A stretch of DNA of 64,000 bases from Schistocerca nitens (GCF_023898315.1 NC_064619.1:298692150-298756149); one strand, 5' to 3'. Numbered from the stretch's first letter, positions 10,648 to 24,100 are shown. Made by a program: numbers and translations. Notes: a model not told the origin generated them from the sequence alone.

Positions 10648-11841
10648 TTATTTTGTGATTAAATGATTTTTTGCAGCAATCAGCATCTTCCTATAGATCT
10701 TTTTGTGTCTATGATAGAAATTTAAGAATTCTGGATCATTGCGAATCTTTTTCATGGAGCTGAGGTGCTTAAGTGTTTGGGAGGACTTAATACCTACTGT
10801 TATCCATCCGTCTTTGTGAGATGTTGAGACAGATATGCATACTTTTGGAAATGCCTTTTCAAAATTCAATTTAAGCCATGTGGAGAATGTAGAGAATTTC
10901 GTATTCACGTTGGTTTCCTTACACACTTCATCCCAGCTTTTTTTTAGATCTTTTGAAAAATCTATTATTTTGAATTCTGATAGATGTCGTTTGTAGGCTT
11001 GTAGTTTAGGGAATGATTCGATGCCTGATTTTACTGTTGTTATTTGACAGAGATGGTCTGATAATCTGAGATCTCTTATAGCTACATCAAATTTTTCCCT
11101 TTCCATATTTGTGACCACATGGTCAATTAGTTATGCAGTCATTGTAGTAAACCTTGTTGCACTAGTGATGAATAGGGACATGCCAAAACTTTGAAGGATG
11201 CTTATGAAGGTGCTGGTGGATTCATATATGATATTAGTATTGATGTTAATGTCCCGACAAAGAATTATGTTGACCTTTTTACTTGAAATTTTATCTATAA
11301 CTTCTGTTAATTTATTGAAAACAGTGTCCACACTACCACTGGGAGATCTATACCCATCCAAAATGGTTAATTTTTTTGTGATATCAAGCCCTGTTAATTC
11401 AATAACTGATATTTCAAACTGTTTGTCTTCACTTACCTTACTGAGTTCATGTCTTGATTTGAACTGTGTTACTTTTCTGATTTAAATGCATGACCCTCCA
11501 GACCTTGAAGTAGTTCTGCAGTAAGAGTTTGCCTTTTCATACAATGATAGTACAACATGTTGGATTTCAGTGTCTCTACACCAGTGCTCAGTAATACAAA
11601 CTATTGTGCAGCTCAAATATTGGAGCTCAACTTGTAATAGTGCTATTTTATTTTATATTGACTGCATGTTTTGATGGAGGATTGTCAAGTCTGCAAAATG
11701 CCCCATGTTACTTTTTCCTACAGTTTGTTTTTCTTTGTGACATCTGGTATATGTAATATTTGGGGTGTTAAAATCTGTCTTGTGAGTGATTGTTTGAGTA
11801 TATTTTAAATTGCTGGAGATACTCTTGAGGCAGGGGAACAT
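10648..11841 (-). pseudogene. LINE apurinic-type endonuclease domain, frameshifted
   Basis: Three minus-strand frames (11653-11841, 11131-11361, 10648-11118) together cover an exonuclease/endonuclease/phosphatase-type domain. Seen motifs are HQNMQSI at the start, YRSPSGS, NIILCRDININTN (the usual GD is here RD), and LSDHLCQI at the end (SDH catalytic pair retained). The enzyme nicks target DNA to prime reverse transcription. Frame breaks at about 11120 and 11360-11650 inactivate it. The basic linker downstream (KKIRNDPEFLNFYHRHKK) precedes the RT. Confidence 0.75.
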
Positions 11842-11989
11842 GTTGTCTGGATTTATCCTAAAAAAGACCTACTTTTCCTACCTATGACAAGAGGTATTTG
11901 ACCATGTGTAGCTCGAGATCCATCCCCTATACTTCCATGAATCAGCTGTACCAATCTTCCCTTCCCATTCCTGTTTAGGTCCTTCCATT

Positions 11990-12790
11990 GCGGGTTCTCA
12001 CTCAGTATTGTTAGGTGTCACCAGCTTTCAGTTATTGGCGAAGTGTTCTACTTAGTAGGTGATGTGTGATAGATTTGCTGTGATCAGTAGGCTGAGAAAG
12101 TATTCACGTTTAGCCTGTTTGTCTTCAATTATTCCCTACCATGTAAATTGACCGTTTGACTGCTTGTACTGCCATTCTACACGTTTCCCATCTTTATTTG
12201 GTTGAGAGACCATCGATTGTGATGCGTGTTGTGTGCATCTAAATGGTGAAAAACAGGTCGAAGAGATGTTTTCTGGTTCTCTACACATAGAAGACACCTT
12301 AGTTGACTTTGTAATGTGGAAGGATGATTTGGAATCTGATATATCACTGACATCAGTATTCATTAAAAAATATGAGTGAAACTACCAGTTTCCAATATTC
12401 TCCAGTTTTCACCTAAAGATCATAGCAGATGAGTGGTTTGCAGTGCGTCCCTCACTAAAGTTCAGGTTTCTAGAGGTATAATTTCCATTCTTTATCTTCG
12501 GAATTATACTGTGCAAGCGATCAGTAACATAGTGCTACATGACTGATATTAAGTACTATCCCATAAATGGTATCGTATTCTGGCAAATATTATGAAAATC
12601 CGCATGTTCTAGTAATTCTAGTTTCTGGAGATGGCTGTAGAAAGCATGGCAGCAAGCAAGCAAGTCAGGGCTGGAAACAATAATGCCTTTGTGCCACGGG
12701 AACCAGCCCAGCCTTTGTACACCAGTCTGGAGAGTGATTGCTGTCCATGGAGGACGCTCTATTCGCGCATCAGGCCAGCATGTGCAGGGA
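11990..12790 (+). repeat. Partial direct copy of the long unclassified repeat
   Basis: This block aligns in the same orientation with about 23985-25215, for example the stretch TTGGCGAAGTGTTCTACTTA here and GTGCAAGCGATCAGTAACAT matching the 24960 region. It also matches 43600-43720 at its left end. No coding potential is visible. Identity is moderate, about 75-85 % by eye. Confidence 0.65.
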
Positions 12791-14639
12791 TAGTTGCCTC
12801 ATGACTGTTGGCCATGATGGATGACTGACCGACCCCACGAGAAATATCTGTGACACATGCACAGACACAGACATACAGAAAATAGAGCAAATGCACTGCA
12901 ACTGTAAAATATGTGTAAGGAGTGACTTGATGACTTTGAGTACAGTGCTATACTATACCACCCAACTAATGAGCTGTTCTGTCTCATACATAAGAATGAT
13001 ACGAAGAACTGACTTCCTCCATTTAATGGATATCTGGCACACAAAATAGTATGATTAAGGTGGTCATGCGCCGTCATCTTGGATCTTTAGAGTATAAAAG
13101 GATGTGTGAAGGCGCCGTGCTTGTTATTACTGGAGAATCCAGTCAATCTTGTTACAAATATTGATAGTATGAATTACATTGAAGACGTTTTGCTCTTTAG
13201 TAGGATGAATTTAAATATGCTTTCGCTATTTACAGATTTGTAGCACTGTCGAAAATAATGTACAAGTAGATGAAATAGAGACTACGTAATTTGTATTATG
13301 CAAGCAGAGTCTCATGTACATGTGTAGAGCTGTCAGCGATGGATGGTTGTGGTTCAGATGCATAACTTGCTAACTGTTCGTCTATAAATGACGCTGCTGG
13401 GGAGATGCACTCTGTAGGCAGAGAGAGAGAAGGGAAACTCTAATGGCCCAAGATGCTACCTGCAGGCGACACATTGTCAACTAACGAATAACTTACTAGT
13501 GAGGTAATAAAAATATGTACCCAAACGCTACAGTTTGTAGATGTCCTGACATTGTTGTGAGTATGTATCAGAGTTGGAAGGTATAAACAGAAATAATGAA
13601 GCACATCTGGTAGCCAATAAGAGCATATACTAATGAGAAAAAAATCTGAGCAGCAATAGAAGTCAACTCTGAACTCATGCCAACTCCCTGTTTCAGATTC
13701 CTACACAGTGGAATGGAAGTGAAATGAACATTTAGAACTGTTTCCAGACTCCGAGTTTCCATCAGGTGCAGAACTACCTGAGTCTGAGGACAAGCTCTCT
13801 TATGGGTTGGAGCAGTACACAGAATTGCATCAAGACTCCATGTTTCCAATACATGCATCACCTGCACCACTCGCTAAGCCTGACACAGGTAGCTAGCAAC
13901 TGTTACTATACTTTTCATGGTCGTCCTATCCAATATGCATGCATGTGGATTATCGGGAAGAGGGGAAGTCTCCGGATTTTTTAGTAGGTTGATGCATAAG
14001 GCACGCAGATATTCTCGTAGATAATCAAACAGTCACGTGGGTATGTCATCAATATGACCATATACACATGGAAAACAGCCAAAAATAGATAAATGCCATG
14101 AAATCGGTAAAATTAGAGAAAACCCTGGGATAATCAGGAAAAATTTAGGTGAAATACGTAAAATTGAGCGAATACGATGAAAAATGTAAAATCGCCAAAT
14201 CCTAGCAAAATATACGGAAAATGACTGAGAATACGTAAAGTTAGAGGAAGAATACTGTGGAATGAATACTGACCAAAATCAATAAAATTGTGTGTTCTGG
14301 GAGGTGAGTGGACTGATACTGCATTTACACACCATAATAGTGGAATGAGAGACATTCTAGAGACATGTATCAATGCGAAACGGCCATATTATCCCGCACG
14401 TGAGCACTGCAACCTAACATCTGCCCATGACTTGTGAGTGCAAGAGGATGGTTACCAGGGGCGGTCGTAAACTGTGATAAGACTTTACATCTCCTCTGGC
14501 AACTGATCATGGTCTTTATTTCCTCGCAAGGTGTCACTGTTCCTTCATATGAATTTTGAGCTGCCAACAATAATTTTATGGGACTGTTGTGAACCTATCA
14601 TAACTTCCCAACCATAATCGGGCTTGAATTTCATAAACA
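12791..14639. other. No gene recognised; repeat-derived sequence
   Basis: The part 12850-12990 resembles 18575-18680 in direct orientation (shared GAGTACAGTGCTATACTATA). A TATAAAAGG box lies at about 13093, but nothing coding follows it. At 14090-14250 a degenerate A-rich tandem pattern of short AAAAT/GTAAAAT units occurs. The rest shows neither coding nor RNA gene signals. Confidence 0.4.
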
Positions 14640-14999
14640 GCAGGCATCATAAGTAGTGGGACAGAGTTTGTATGGCCCAAAGTACCGTTATCAAAGATGG
14701 CGGCGATTACATCATTCAACGTGGCAGCTGTGATGTCATGTGATGACGTCATTCAACGTGGTGGCTTTTGGTGGGAAGTTTGAATTTTGGCTGGAAGATG
14801 GGTTAATTGGGCTACCTCCACTAACCCAACACCCCCTATCCCAACTCCCCCAGAAAATGGCGGGAATTTCAAATTCCATCATGACAGTGCAACACACCTC
14901 TACTAACCTAAGAAAATGGCGGGAAGATAGGTCACTCAGGCTACCACCACTACCCTAAGTCACCCGACCACCACCTCTTCCTTGGGATTGGCGGGAAAA

Positions 15000-15900
15000 T
15001 GACTCAGCCTGTGCAAGGCTGCTGGAGAGAGGAAGGAGTGTACATTATTTATTTTGGAACAATTTATTTAGGGACAGATTTTGAAAAATAGTGTATTTAT
15101 CACAGTGATACAGAACACATGCTCTGACATGCTTGGGGTCACGCCACACAGCATACAGACCTGCAAACAACTCGTAATAATGCAAAACATTTATGTCCAG
15201 GGAGCCAAACAACTCGTAAATTGTCAAAATAATAATCCATCTAAAAGACTCTGCAAACATGCTTGCTAATCGTCAACTGTCGAAATCATACACCAGTCTT
15301 TATTTAAACAATTAGAGGCAGTGCCACCATTAAGTGTAGTCATCATGGAGTCTGGCTTCCAACTGACCTAGTACACAGTACTGCCACCAGAAGCGCTCTC
15401 GTCCATTCCATGACATAATCCAAGATGGCGGTCTGGGGTGGGGGAAATGTCGGATAACAATGTGGGCACCATGGGGTCTGGAGTTCAACTGACCTAGTAC
15501 ATAGCATCACAATCAGAGGGCGCTGTCGTCTGTTCCATTACGTAAACCAAGATGGCGGCAATGATGTCAGTTGATGACACAAGTACCTTTACCAAAGATG
15601 GCGGATTTTGGCGGGAAACACTGTGGTCACTACGAGGTCTCGATCTAGTACACAGTACTGTCACCAGAGGGCGCAGTTGTCTGTTCCATGAATAACAGAA
15701 GATGACCGTCTGGAGGGGAAAACGACTCAGCCTGTGCTAGGCTGCTGGAGAGCAGAAGTGTACTTTATTTATTGTGGAACAATTTATTTAGACATGGATT
15801 TGAGATAGTATATTTATCACACTGATACAAAACACATGCTCTGACATGCTTGGGGTCACGCCACACAGCCCACAGACCCATAAACCACTCCTAAATAACA
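15000..15900. repeat. Internal direct duplication, offset about 720 bp
   Basis: The segment around 15040-15170 recurs at 15760-15890 (both contain TGCTTGGGGTCACGCCACAC, offset 717, and AACAATTTATTTA, offset about 720). The opposite arm has a single copy at 27290-27430. The duplication is therefore specific to the left arm. Confidence 0.75.
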
Positions 15901-18049
15901 CTCTGCACACACGCAAACAACTCCCAAATTACCGAAATAATTTCAGTACAGACATGCAAACTCATCCTAAATAATGCAGTACACTGGTGTGCAGACACGA
16001 AATCAACTCGTAAACTGTACAAATAACGCATAGCACAGCCGACAGACCTGCTCGCTAAATAATGCAACAGTCACGCAAACAACGTACACAGGCGTTGCCC
16101 GCCGCCCGCTGTCCACTAGATCGCACAGGAGGCTACCGCACATGCTCCCAGAAGCCAGGATGCACCGGTACTCCCCTCAAAGTGACTCACAGGTGCCCAT
16201 TCAGGTTCTACAAGCATCAGGTGGCGACATCTCATTCATACTTGGTACCTGAGAAATTCCTTTCGAAATACGTGTTCACCAAGGCACCGTTGCTGACGTG
16301 ACCAGACAGGAGTGAAGAACTATTTGCTGAGCGCAGACGCTCCAAGGACGAACGCATGCGTCGACGCCGCCTTGAGCCACCGCCGGACGCAAGCCAGCAT
16401 GAGCCATCACTCTCACTCCGCTGCCAATGGCATGTGAAAGTTCTTCAAGTGTTATACTGACGTTACATGTCTATCTAAATAAACGCCAAGTCGTCCTCTG
16501 AACCACTTTCGCTGGCGCAATGACGCACAGCTGCGGTGCGGTCCTAGTGGGAGCATTATTCGCCATTGTTTTCTGCAGACGAGACTTTCAGCGGTAAAAG
16601 TATTTTGCACAGATCGCTAAATTACGCTGACAGTTAAACCTGTAAAAGTTGTCTACATATCTTCAAATACATACAAGACTCAGAAGAATATTGGAACCAG
16701 GATCATATTTACCAGTATGTCTACAAATAAATATTGCGATTGCTGCTACAGTCTGACACTGATCAATGAACAGGTAATGTCTCCTCTTGATGCCTGTGGT
16801 TCTGGAACGAATCTCAGTATCTATAGTGCACATAAATTTCCACGTAAAAAATCTCTCTCATACCCTCGCAGTTATCTTTGTGTGGAGTCTATACATCCTT
16901 CACGTTAGGACACACACTCATCTTCTCTGGTCCCGCCACAACATAAGCCACAGTAACTTTACACTGCAATATATACACATTTTACACAAACAGTGCAGTT
17001 ATCTTTTATATCTGTACAGCGCCCTAAAAATTATGGTATGCCAACACTCACACTGGCTGTATGTCTCAATTCTCCTCAGTCCTAGGAAATTATCTGACAA
17101 AGTCCTACAATCAGCGCTTCTGGAAGGTGCTGCATCCTACCAAGATTCTCTCAAACAAGTGTTATGAAGGACAAGCGTCTGGCACTATGTGTGTTAATGT
17201 GATAATGAGTACCTCACCTGCGCACATAATGCTTGGAAGGACATCACTGACACATGCTGGTATACTGTAATCATCATCACTATCGATAAACGACAAGGAA
17301 AATGTGAATTCGTTCTTTCTTGTGGTCCTAACATGGCACCCCATCCATCACGTTTTACTCTTCCTGCTTTCAACATGCATAAACGTTCTCACTGCTATGT
17401 AGAGACTCCTATATCCCATCACAAAGGATGTCTTATGAAGGAATGAGGGATTATGATTGGCTCTTATCTAATTTACTCACCGAATTACTGATGCCACCAG
17501 TGTGGAAGCACCATCCAACTTTTTTTTCTTTCCGCAGATGAGACTTATAGCGGCAACAAACAATTTTATACTGATAGCCATATTGCACTAACAGGTAAAC
17601 CTTGCAAAGTACCCTACATATCGTCAAACATGGAAATACTCTTACTCAATTACACTGCTCTCCCACTGAGGACGGGAGCTTGAATATTAGAGTGTGAAAC
17701 CGATCTCCAACCCAGCAGTATATCACCATGTACCGTGTCGATGTAGTAAACATACAATTTTCATCCTGCACCATACAAAATCAGCCCTCTTACATCCTAC
17801 TTACATATACCATGAAGACAGACAGCAGCACATATACCCCTCACAGCACTAGATATTTCCCTGCGAGATTAGCGGTCATCCACTCCCAACTTGTGATCAG
17901 AGTGCTCTCAGCAGACTGAAGTCACTCTCAGAACTGTTCTACGAATTCGGGTTCATTCCCCCTCGGCACAAACGCATTAATGTTTCTGGTCTGGACTTGG
18001 TTGCGTGCTTTTCTACGCCCATTTCCAGACTCTGGGATTACAAGAACAC

Positions 18050-18112
18050 ATGTATATACATCTACATCTATGTGATTATTCTGCTATTCACAATAAAGTG
18101 CCTGGCAGAGGA
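18050..18112. mobile_element. 62-bp LINE 3'-tip insertion
   Basis: Relative to the opposite arm (25030-25055), this arm carries about 62 extra bases including TCTGCTATTCACAATAAAGT and GCCTGGCAGAGG. I recognise this as the extreme 3' end of a common LINE-type repeat of grasshoppers. A short TATAT-type duplication flanks it. It is probably a very short 5'-truncated retroposition. Confidence 0.5.
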
Positions 18113-18212
18113 GGAGGCATTCTATATTTGCACGGTTTGCCATAATATTACACCATTTTCGTGGTACTTCTCGGTATCAAGCACACAGCAGATTTCTACC
18201 GATCGTTCGCGC

Positions 18213-19616
18213 TCCCACGACCAGGTCCTCCCACTGGTGAACCAAACTTCGAACAAATAACACATATTCGAACGTAATGCTTGGTTGGTCCACCTGCGAT
18301 CCCTGTCCCAGACATGACATGTGTTGGATCCGCCGATGAACATCGGTATGGGTATCGTGTGTGGCATATCCACACTCGAAATCTAATTCGGATGTGGTAT
18401 ATTGTGGATCGGCATCCCAACATCGCTCCGTACATTGTGCGTGGCGGATCCACCTTTAAACCCTATCCCGGACGTGGCACACTGTGGATCCACGTCCCAA
18501 CATCTCTCCGGATATAAAGCCTGGTGTAACCACACTCAAACGCTAACTCGGGTCTACAGCAGGTCCTGGGAGCCATCTGTGACACATGCACATACACTAA
18601 CATACAGAAAACAGAGCAAACGTTCTGTAAATGTGGAATATGCGGAGCGGAGGCGACTGGATACAATCGAGTACAGTGCTATACTATACCTTCCGATTAG
18701 TGCATTTTCAGTAGGTGTTGGCAGCTGTACTACATTTACAAGCAATTTTAGAACACGGAGTGAGACGTTCTGTCATGATCGCATGGGCAGAACTGACATA
18801 AAAATCGATAGAATTGCAGCAAATACGTATATATTGATGGAATATACACCGAAATGTGGCGAAATTGAGGAAGTACTAGTGTGTCTTCTGCTTGGCGCAG
18901 AACAATTTGTAAATTGGGAACAAGCATGTGACAGCAAGAGCTATCCGAGAAAACATCGACATGGACGCGAAGCCATGGAAACAGTCACTCTTTTCCGTCG
19001 AGGCAGCATCCTACAGCATGTCTATTGAGATAACAGTGATACACGCCTGTTGACTGCTGTATTTCACGCTTTTCCGGAAGACAGAGAACCACCTGCCTCT
19101 AAACTCACTTGCATCTGCGTTGAAGGACGATATAGAGTGGATGGACTGCTCAGTTGAGACGGAGTTGTAACGAGGTGCGATTTAATGGTAGACTGATGAT
19201 GCATTCTAGAGAGAGAGGGGGGGGGGGGGAGGTGCGTTGCTGCAGGTCATTTGACCATTTTTTCCTGATGTTTTGTCAGGATGCATCAGATGTGTGACAT
19301 AGACTGCATTCGACTTGTATACAACCACTTGTTCTGTGTGGGTCTTTGAGCAGTGTCTACTTGCGATAGTTAACAGTAAGCCTTTTGGTCATCAGAGGAC
19401 TTCCATGTCACGTGTGATGAAACGTGATACACTCCTCTAAATGAACGAAGATTTATGGGATGTACTCCCTTCCCCTGTCGCATCTTAAGTGTAAAATCGA
19501 TACTTCAGTTTCATAACTAAGTTAGCGATAGGTGTTCGTCAGATACTGTAATCCCCTGTGTATACATCTGCTTGACAGATGTGTTGTTTACAAAGTTAGT
19601 GGCGGTATTACTTGTA
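18213..19616. other. Spacer with a degenerate 78-bp tandem repeat; otherwise no gene
   Basis: Within 18280-18520, units of about 78 bases recur. Compare GTGGTATATTGTGGATCGGC (18396) with GTGGCACACTGTGGATCCAC (18474), each followed by ATCCCAACATC- or GTCCCAACATC-like text. Three to four degenerate units are visible. 18575-18690 matches 12850-12990. A purine run (GA then poly-G) lies at 19212-19232. The open stretch 18402-19028 has repeat-like composition and no recognisable domain, so I do not call it a gene. From about 19500 the sequence aligns with about 28150-28300. Confidence 0.45.
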
Positions 19617-21138
19617 GATTAGATTAGATTAGTGCTTGTTTCATAGATCATGAACACAACACTTCGTAATGATGTGGAACATGTCAGGTTAATAAAAGGT
19701 GTCTATAGGAGACATTACATTACACAAAATATTACATGACAATATTTTTAATTTTTTCTGGGGGTTGGGGAAATTAACCACTTACGATATCTAAAAATTC
19801 ATCTAATGAGTAGAAGGAGTTCCCATTAAGAAATTCTTTTAATTTCCTTTTAAATGCTATTTGGCTATCTGTCAGACTTTTGATGCTATTAGGTAAGTGA
19901 CCAAAGACGTTTGTGGCAGCATAATTTACCCCCTTCTGAGCCAAAGTTAGATTTAACCTTGAGTAGTGAAGATCATCCTTTCTCCTAGTGTTGTAGCCAT
20001 GTACACTGCTATTAGTTTTGAATTCGTTTGGATTGTTAATAACAAATTTCGTAAGTGAATATTTATATAGTGAGGCTATAGTGAAGATCTCTAGCTCTTT
20101 AAATAAGTGTCTGCAGGATGATCTCGGATGAGCTCCAGCAGTTATTCTGATTACACACTTTTGAGTAATGAACACTCTTTTACTCAATGATGAGTTGCAC
20201 CAGAATATGATGCCATATGAAAGCAGAGAATGAAAATAGGCGTGGTAAGCTAATTTACTGAGATGTATATCGCCAAAATTTGCGATGACCCTAATAGCAC
20301 AAGTAGATGAACTCAAAAGTTTCAGCAGATCTTCAACCCCTCATCAATGCATACACCTCGAAATTTTGAATATTCTACGTTACCTATCGATTTCTGATCG
20401 AAGTCTATATTTATTAATGGTGTCATTCCATTTACTGTGTGGAACCGTATGTACTGTGTTTTGTCAAAGTTTAATGAGAGCCCATTTGCAAAGAACAACT
20501 TAATGATTTTCTGAAAAACATCGTTTACAATTTCACCAGTTAATTCTTGTCCGTTGTTTGTGATAGCTATACTTGTATCATCAGTAAGAAGTACCAGCTT
20601 TGCATCTTTGTGAATATAGAATAAACCAAACTGACATTTTGTTAAAACTTTATTTTTACAAAGGTGTGAAGCTACTCTACAATACATTACTTTTTCAAGA
20701 ATTTTGGATATGGCAGTGAGAAGAGAGATTAGGCGGTGGTAGTTGACATCAGACGTATCCCCTTTCTTATGCAGTGGTTTAACAATGGCATACTTCAGTC
20801 TATCTGGGAAAATACCCTGCTTCAGAGAGATATTACATATGTGGCTAAGAATCCCACTTATCTCTTGGGAACAAGCTTTTATTATACTTCTGGAAATGCC
20901 ATCAATTTCATGTGAGCTTTTGTTCTTGAGAGAGTTTATTATCTTCCTAATTTCAGAAGAAGAGGTGGGTGGAATTTCAGTTGTATCAAATGGTGTGGGT
21001 AAGGCCTCTTCCATTAACTGCCTTGCTTCTTCTAATGAACATTTAGATCCTATTTTCTCTACAACACTTAAAAAATGGTTATTCAAAATGTTTTCGACTT
21101 CCAGCTTGTTGTTTGTCAAGTTTCCACTCATTTCACAT
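19617..21138 (-). mobile_element. 5'-truncated, internally deleted LINE
   Basis: The 3' end on the minus strand is a short GATTA/TAATC-type microsatellite (19617-19632), preceded by an insect LINE 3' UTR. The 5' end falls near 21138, where the surrounding long repeat resumes; comparison with 28290-28310 shows both sides of the empty site. The RT gene inside (19774-21131) lacks its central part. It is a CR1/Jockey-like element. Confidence 0.8.
19774..21131 (-). pseudogene. LINE reverse transcriptase with internal deletion
   Basis: Frame 20322-21131 begins in the linker (NKLEVENILNNHFLSVVEKI) and includes RT fingers (FPDRLKYAIVKPLHKKGD, LLTAISKILEKVMYCRV, KVLTKCQFG). It then jumps directly to motif C (KLVLLTDDTSIAI) and the thumb (GLSLNFDKTQYI). 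Motifs A and B between QFG and the TDDTS segment are missing, so the protein cannot polymerise. Frame 19774-20316 continues the C-terminal region (SYGIIFWCNSS, KCVIRITAGA). One frameshift separates the two at about 20320. Confidence 0.85.
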
Positions 21139-24100
21139 GTCAGACGCTGCTGCTATGCGTTTATCTGTTTCCTTGTAAGAGGTATTCTGCATTACTAAGG
21201 ATCATTTTATGTAGGACTGATATGGGCATAGCATAATTTCTGAACAATGATCGGATGTGGACAGTGGACGCTGTACATAGCTGGAAAGCTATATTGTGCA
21301 TGTATGACACGGAGCCGCTGTTTTAAGGAAGTAGTTTTCTCGTTTTACGATTCGATACCATAATTTATCGTAGAGAAACCTGTAAGAAGGATGTATGTCA
21401 TGCGCTGAAAATATATTTCTTACATTGGAATATTAACAGCGCTGCATTCCACATGACTGTTAGTTCGGAAACTCAAGTGAACTAACATTATAGCCTGTTT
21501 TAAGTGCAGAAAAAATGTTCACATGTGTGTGAAATCTTATGGGACTTAACTGCTAATGTCATCAGTCCCTAAGCTTACACACTACTTAAACTAAATTATC
21601 CTAAGGACAAACACACACACACATGCCCGAGGGAGGACTCAAACCTCTGCCAGGACCAGCTGCACAGTCCATGACTGCAGCGCTTAAGTGCAGAACTGTG
21701 TAGCCTTAGGAGTGGGTGTGTCTGGGTGTGTGTTTATGTTTTCTCTTACCAGTACCCTCCTGGTACTGATCCCAGACACTAGAACAATACTTTAAAGTTG
21801 ATAGCATAGTTGATTTACATAAAATGCTCCTGACTCCATTTGTCTGGAGCTCCATCATGCATAAAAAATCAACCCTTTCTTGTTCTTCTTACCCATCTGC
21901 TATTACATCACAACACTTTCAAATCTGTTACTATACACTGATAAGGGATGCTAACCTCATCGATATGGGCGCATATCGAGAAATCTTGCGCACTTGGATG
22001 GGTGTTAGAAATATGTAGAGTGCTGACTGGTAGACTTTGATGATGTATGTGTTCAACAATTAACAATGAATGGACGTGCTGCACGGTCATCTGTCTGCAT
22101 TCACAGTGGCAGTTGCAAAGCAGAGAGCGGGGCGGTTTAGCTCTGATACTGAAATTGGGAAACCTGCTGTTGCAGCATTGCTTGGTGTCGAAATTACCGT
22201 AAAATTGCTAAAATTGTTGGCACTATCAACTGTGATGCTTATTATTAGAGTACATTCATGGTGTCTTTTCCACTCCATCCGTCCACTGGTATGCTGTTGG
22301 CTACCACATAATGATTGACTGAAATCGCTTGTTTGAGATGGAGAAAGAGTTTATGTAGAGGAACAACACCTCCTGGGGATGGATAGTACCGAAACAGCGA
22401 TCGCGTACATGACTGCAATGTGAGGAATCAGCCGAAACTGAACGCAGAGCCATCAGCTATTCCGTCACTGTGACAGATGGGTTTAAATGTAGAGGTCGTC
22501 AATCACTTTCGGACAGCAGTTTGGAAACACTCCACAACACCGCCACACTCTTCCAGTTTCCTTATGTTGTAACTGCCTTTTATTTAAAGTCACCCAATGT
22601 GTGTGGTGTGTTATGGTAGCCACAGTAACAAGATGATTTACACCGTGCGACGTCTAATTTTCTGCGAGAGGCAATGGGTCAGAACGTGTTAATGTCAGTT
22701 TAGAACCTGACACGGACCTTGAAGCTGTGGCAGAAAGACAAAATGTATGGCAGTGTAGAGAGCGTGTTTCAGCAGAAAAAAAACAATGTTTCAAACAATA
22801 ACATGGGGTCCTTGGGAGCATCTCTTGCGACTTACAGTATAGTCTGTGGAATACGGTCATCCTCCTACAGTACAGGTGATGAAACTTTAAACTGGGCTGT
22901 GCAGTGGATCAATACCTGTATATTTAATAGGATGATCACATGTGCTCGATGCCGGCACACATGCGATATTTGTTTTCGATATATGGGAGGAGAGAGACGT
23001 GGTAAAACTCTTATCGAGTTCTCGATCGGATGAAGTTAGTGGAGCTTTTGTAGTTCGTAATTTTTCTCTGGTGGGTGGAACAGAATAACGATTATAGAAT
23101 GTTGGGATGATAGACGCGAATGGACCCTGAGGGACGTGGCTCTGTAGTACCTGCTTGTAGTTTGGAGAAGCACCACAATGCAGTAGCAAAATTCACATCC
23201 TTCCCCAAGTTCCTGTACTGTCTTTTATACTACCTACTGTTGCAGGAGCAGGCTTCGTTTCCGTCGAATGGTCCAAACACAGTCCTGTCACAGTAACTCA
23301 CTTTCGTCTGTTTCTAAGCGGGTTGCCGAAGGTGGTATATATAGCTTTCTCTGACTTCTACTCGGTTCCGACTTACATTGGAACAATCACATACACAAAG
23401 CTGTAGGGACGGTAACGCAGAGTCTGAGGGGTAGTTGCAAGATACATAGGGGCTACCTAAAACCATGTTGGAATTTTACTGTAGCAGATAGGTTCGAGAA
23501 AGGTGGCTCATTTAGAGACATGAGAGTGCTAGAACTATGATATGGCATTGAGGCAGAATGTGTTACAAATACTGGAAAAATATCTAGTGGCGGCAGCGTG
23601 AGGGGGTTGCAAATATCTGTTTCATACCACTCTCCTTAGCCGAATCACTTTCAAAATTCGATAATTTTATTATGAGGGTTTACCATCGGCGACGTGTAAC
23701 CGCTCTGCTGGTGTGATAATATACACTCCAGCGATCACCAATATGTATTCAGTGTCATGATATTTGTCTGCAAAAACCACATCATTCGTAGGTGATGCCA
23801 TACATGGATTTATAAAGCCAGTAAAGCTTTTAACATGGCTACTTGTATGCACCTGTAGAACCAAGACGGCTTGTGATGATAATATGGTTGTGCGTTTTTT
23901 TAATGTATAGTGGTTTGTAAGATTATTATGGCTTTCTTTCTAAGACACGGTGATAGCACTCACAAGAAAAACTTATGAGACATGTCCACCCATCGTTGAT
24001 TTTGGTCAGTATTATTCTGTATCGTCTGCAATCATTTATTAGTGAAGTATTATACTTAGTAGTAAGCAGTGCATCAGGCTTATAAAGTATGTGTTTGTGT

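Larger units (their letters stand above)
9751..11990 (-). mobile_element. Broken non-LTR retrotransposon (CR1/Jockey-like LINE)
   Basis: Minus-strand pieces occur in LINE order: a pre-endonuclease region near 11840-11990; the endonuclease start FADLTILHQNMQSI (about 11660); an endonuclease piece at 11131-11361 (DGYRSPSGSVDTVF); its distal part leading into the linker at 10648-11118 (RDLRLSDHLCQI); and reverse transcriptase fingers and palm at 9771-10300. The 3' half of the RT and the 3' UTR are missing, cut at the Tc1 element. Loss of the 3' end is unusual for a LINE, which normally loses its 5' end, so a rearrangement or deletion at the Tc1 is likely. Confidence 0.8.
14640..18212 (-). repeat. 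Left arm of a large inverted repeat
   Basis: Read in reverse complement, this arm follows 24962-27775 from end to end. Anchors are 14640-14700 with 27735-27775, 16230-16300 with 26640-26700, 16560-16620 with 26305-26370, 16800-17300 with 25640-26130, and 17700-18050 with 25020-25450. The left arm is longer mainly because of an internal duplication of about 720 bases. Identity is roughly 80-90 % by eye, so the duplication is not recent. It contains no convincing reading frame. The GATGGCGG-rich end (14690-15000) is GC-rich. Confidence 0.8.

Noticed and set aside
13060..13130. TATAAAAGG box followed by possible transcription start
   Set aside because: No coding sequence or known element promoter follows; a chance match in AT-rich DNA is likely.
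18402..19028. Open stretch of 208 codons, plus strand
   Set aside because: It runs through a degenerate tandem repeat and copies of the long repeat. The frame is not conserved in paralogs and contains no recognisable domain.
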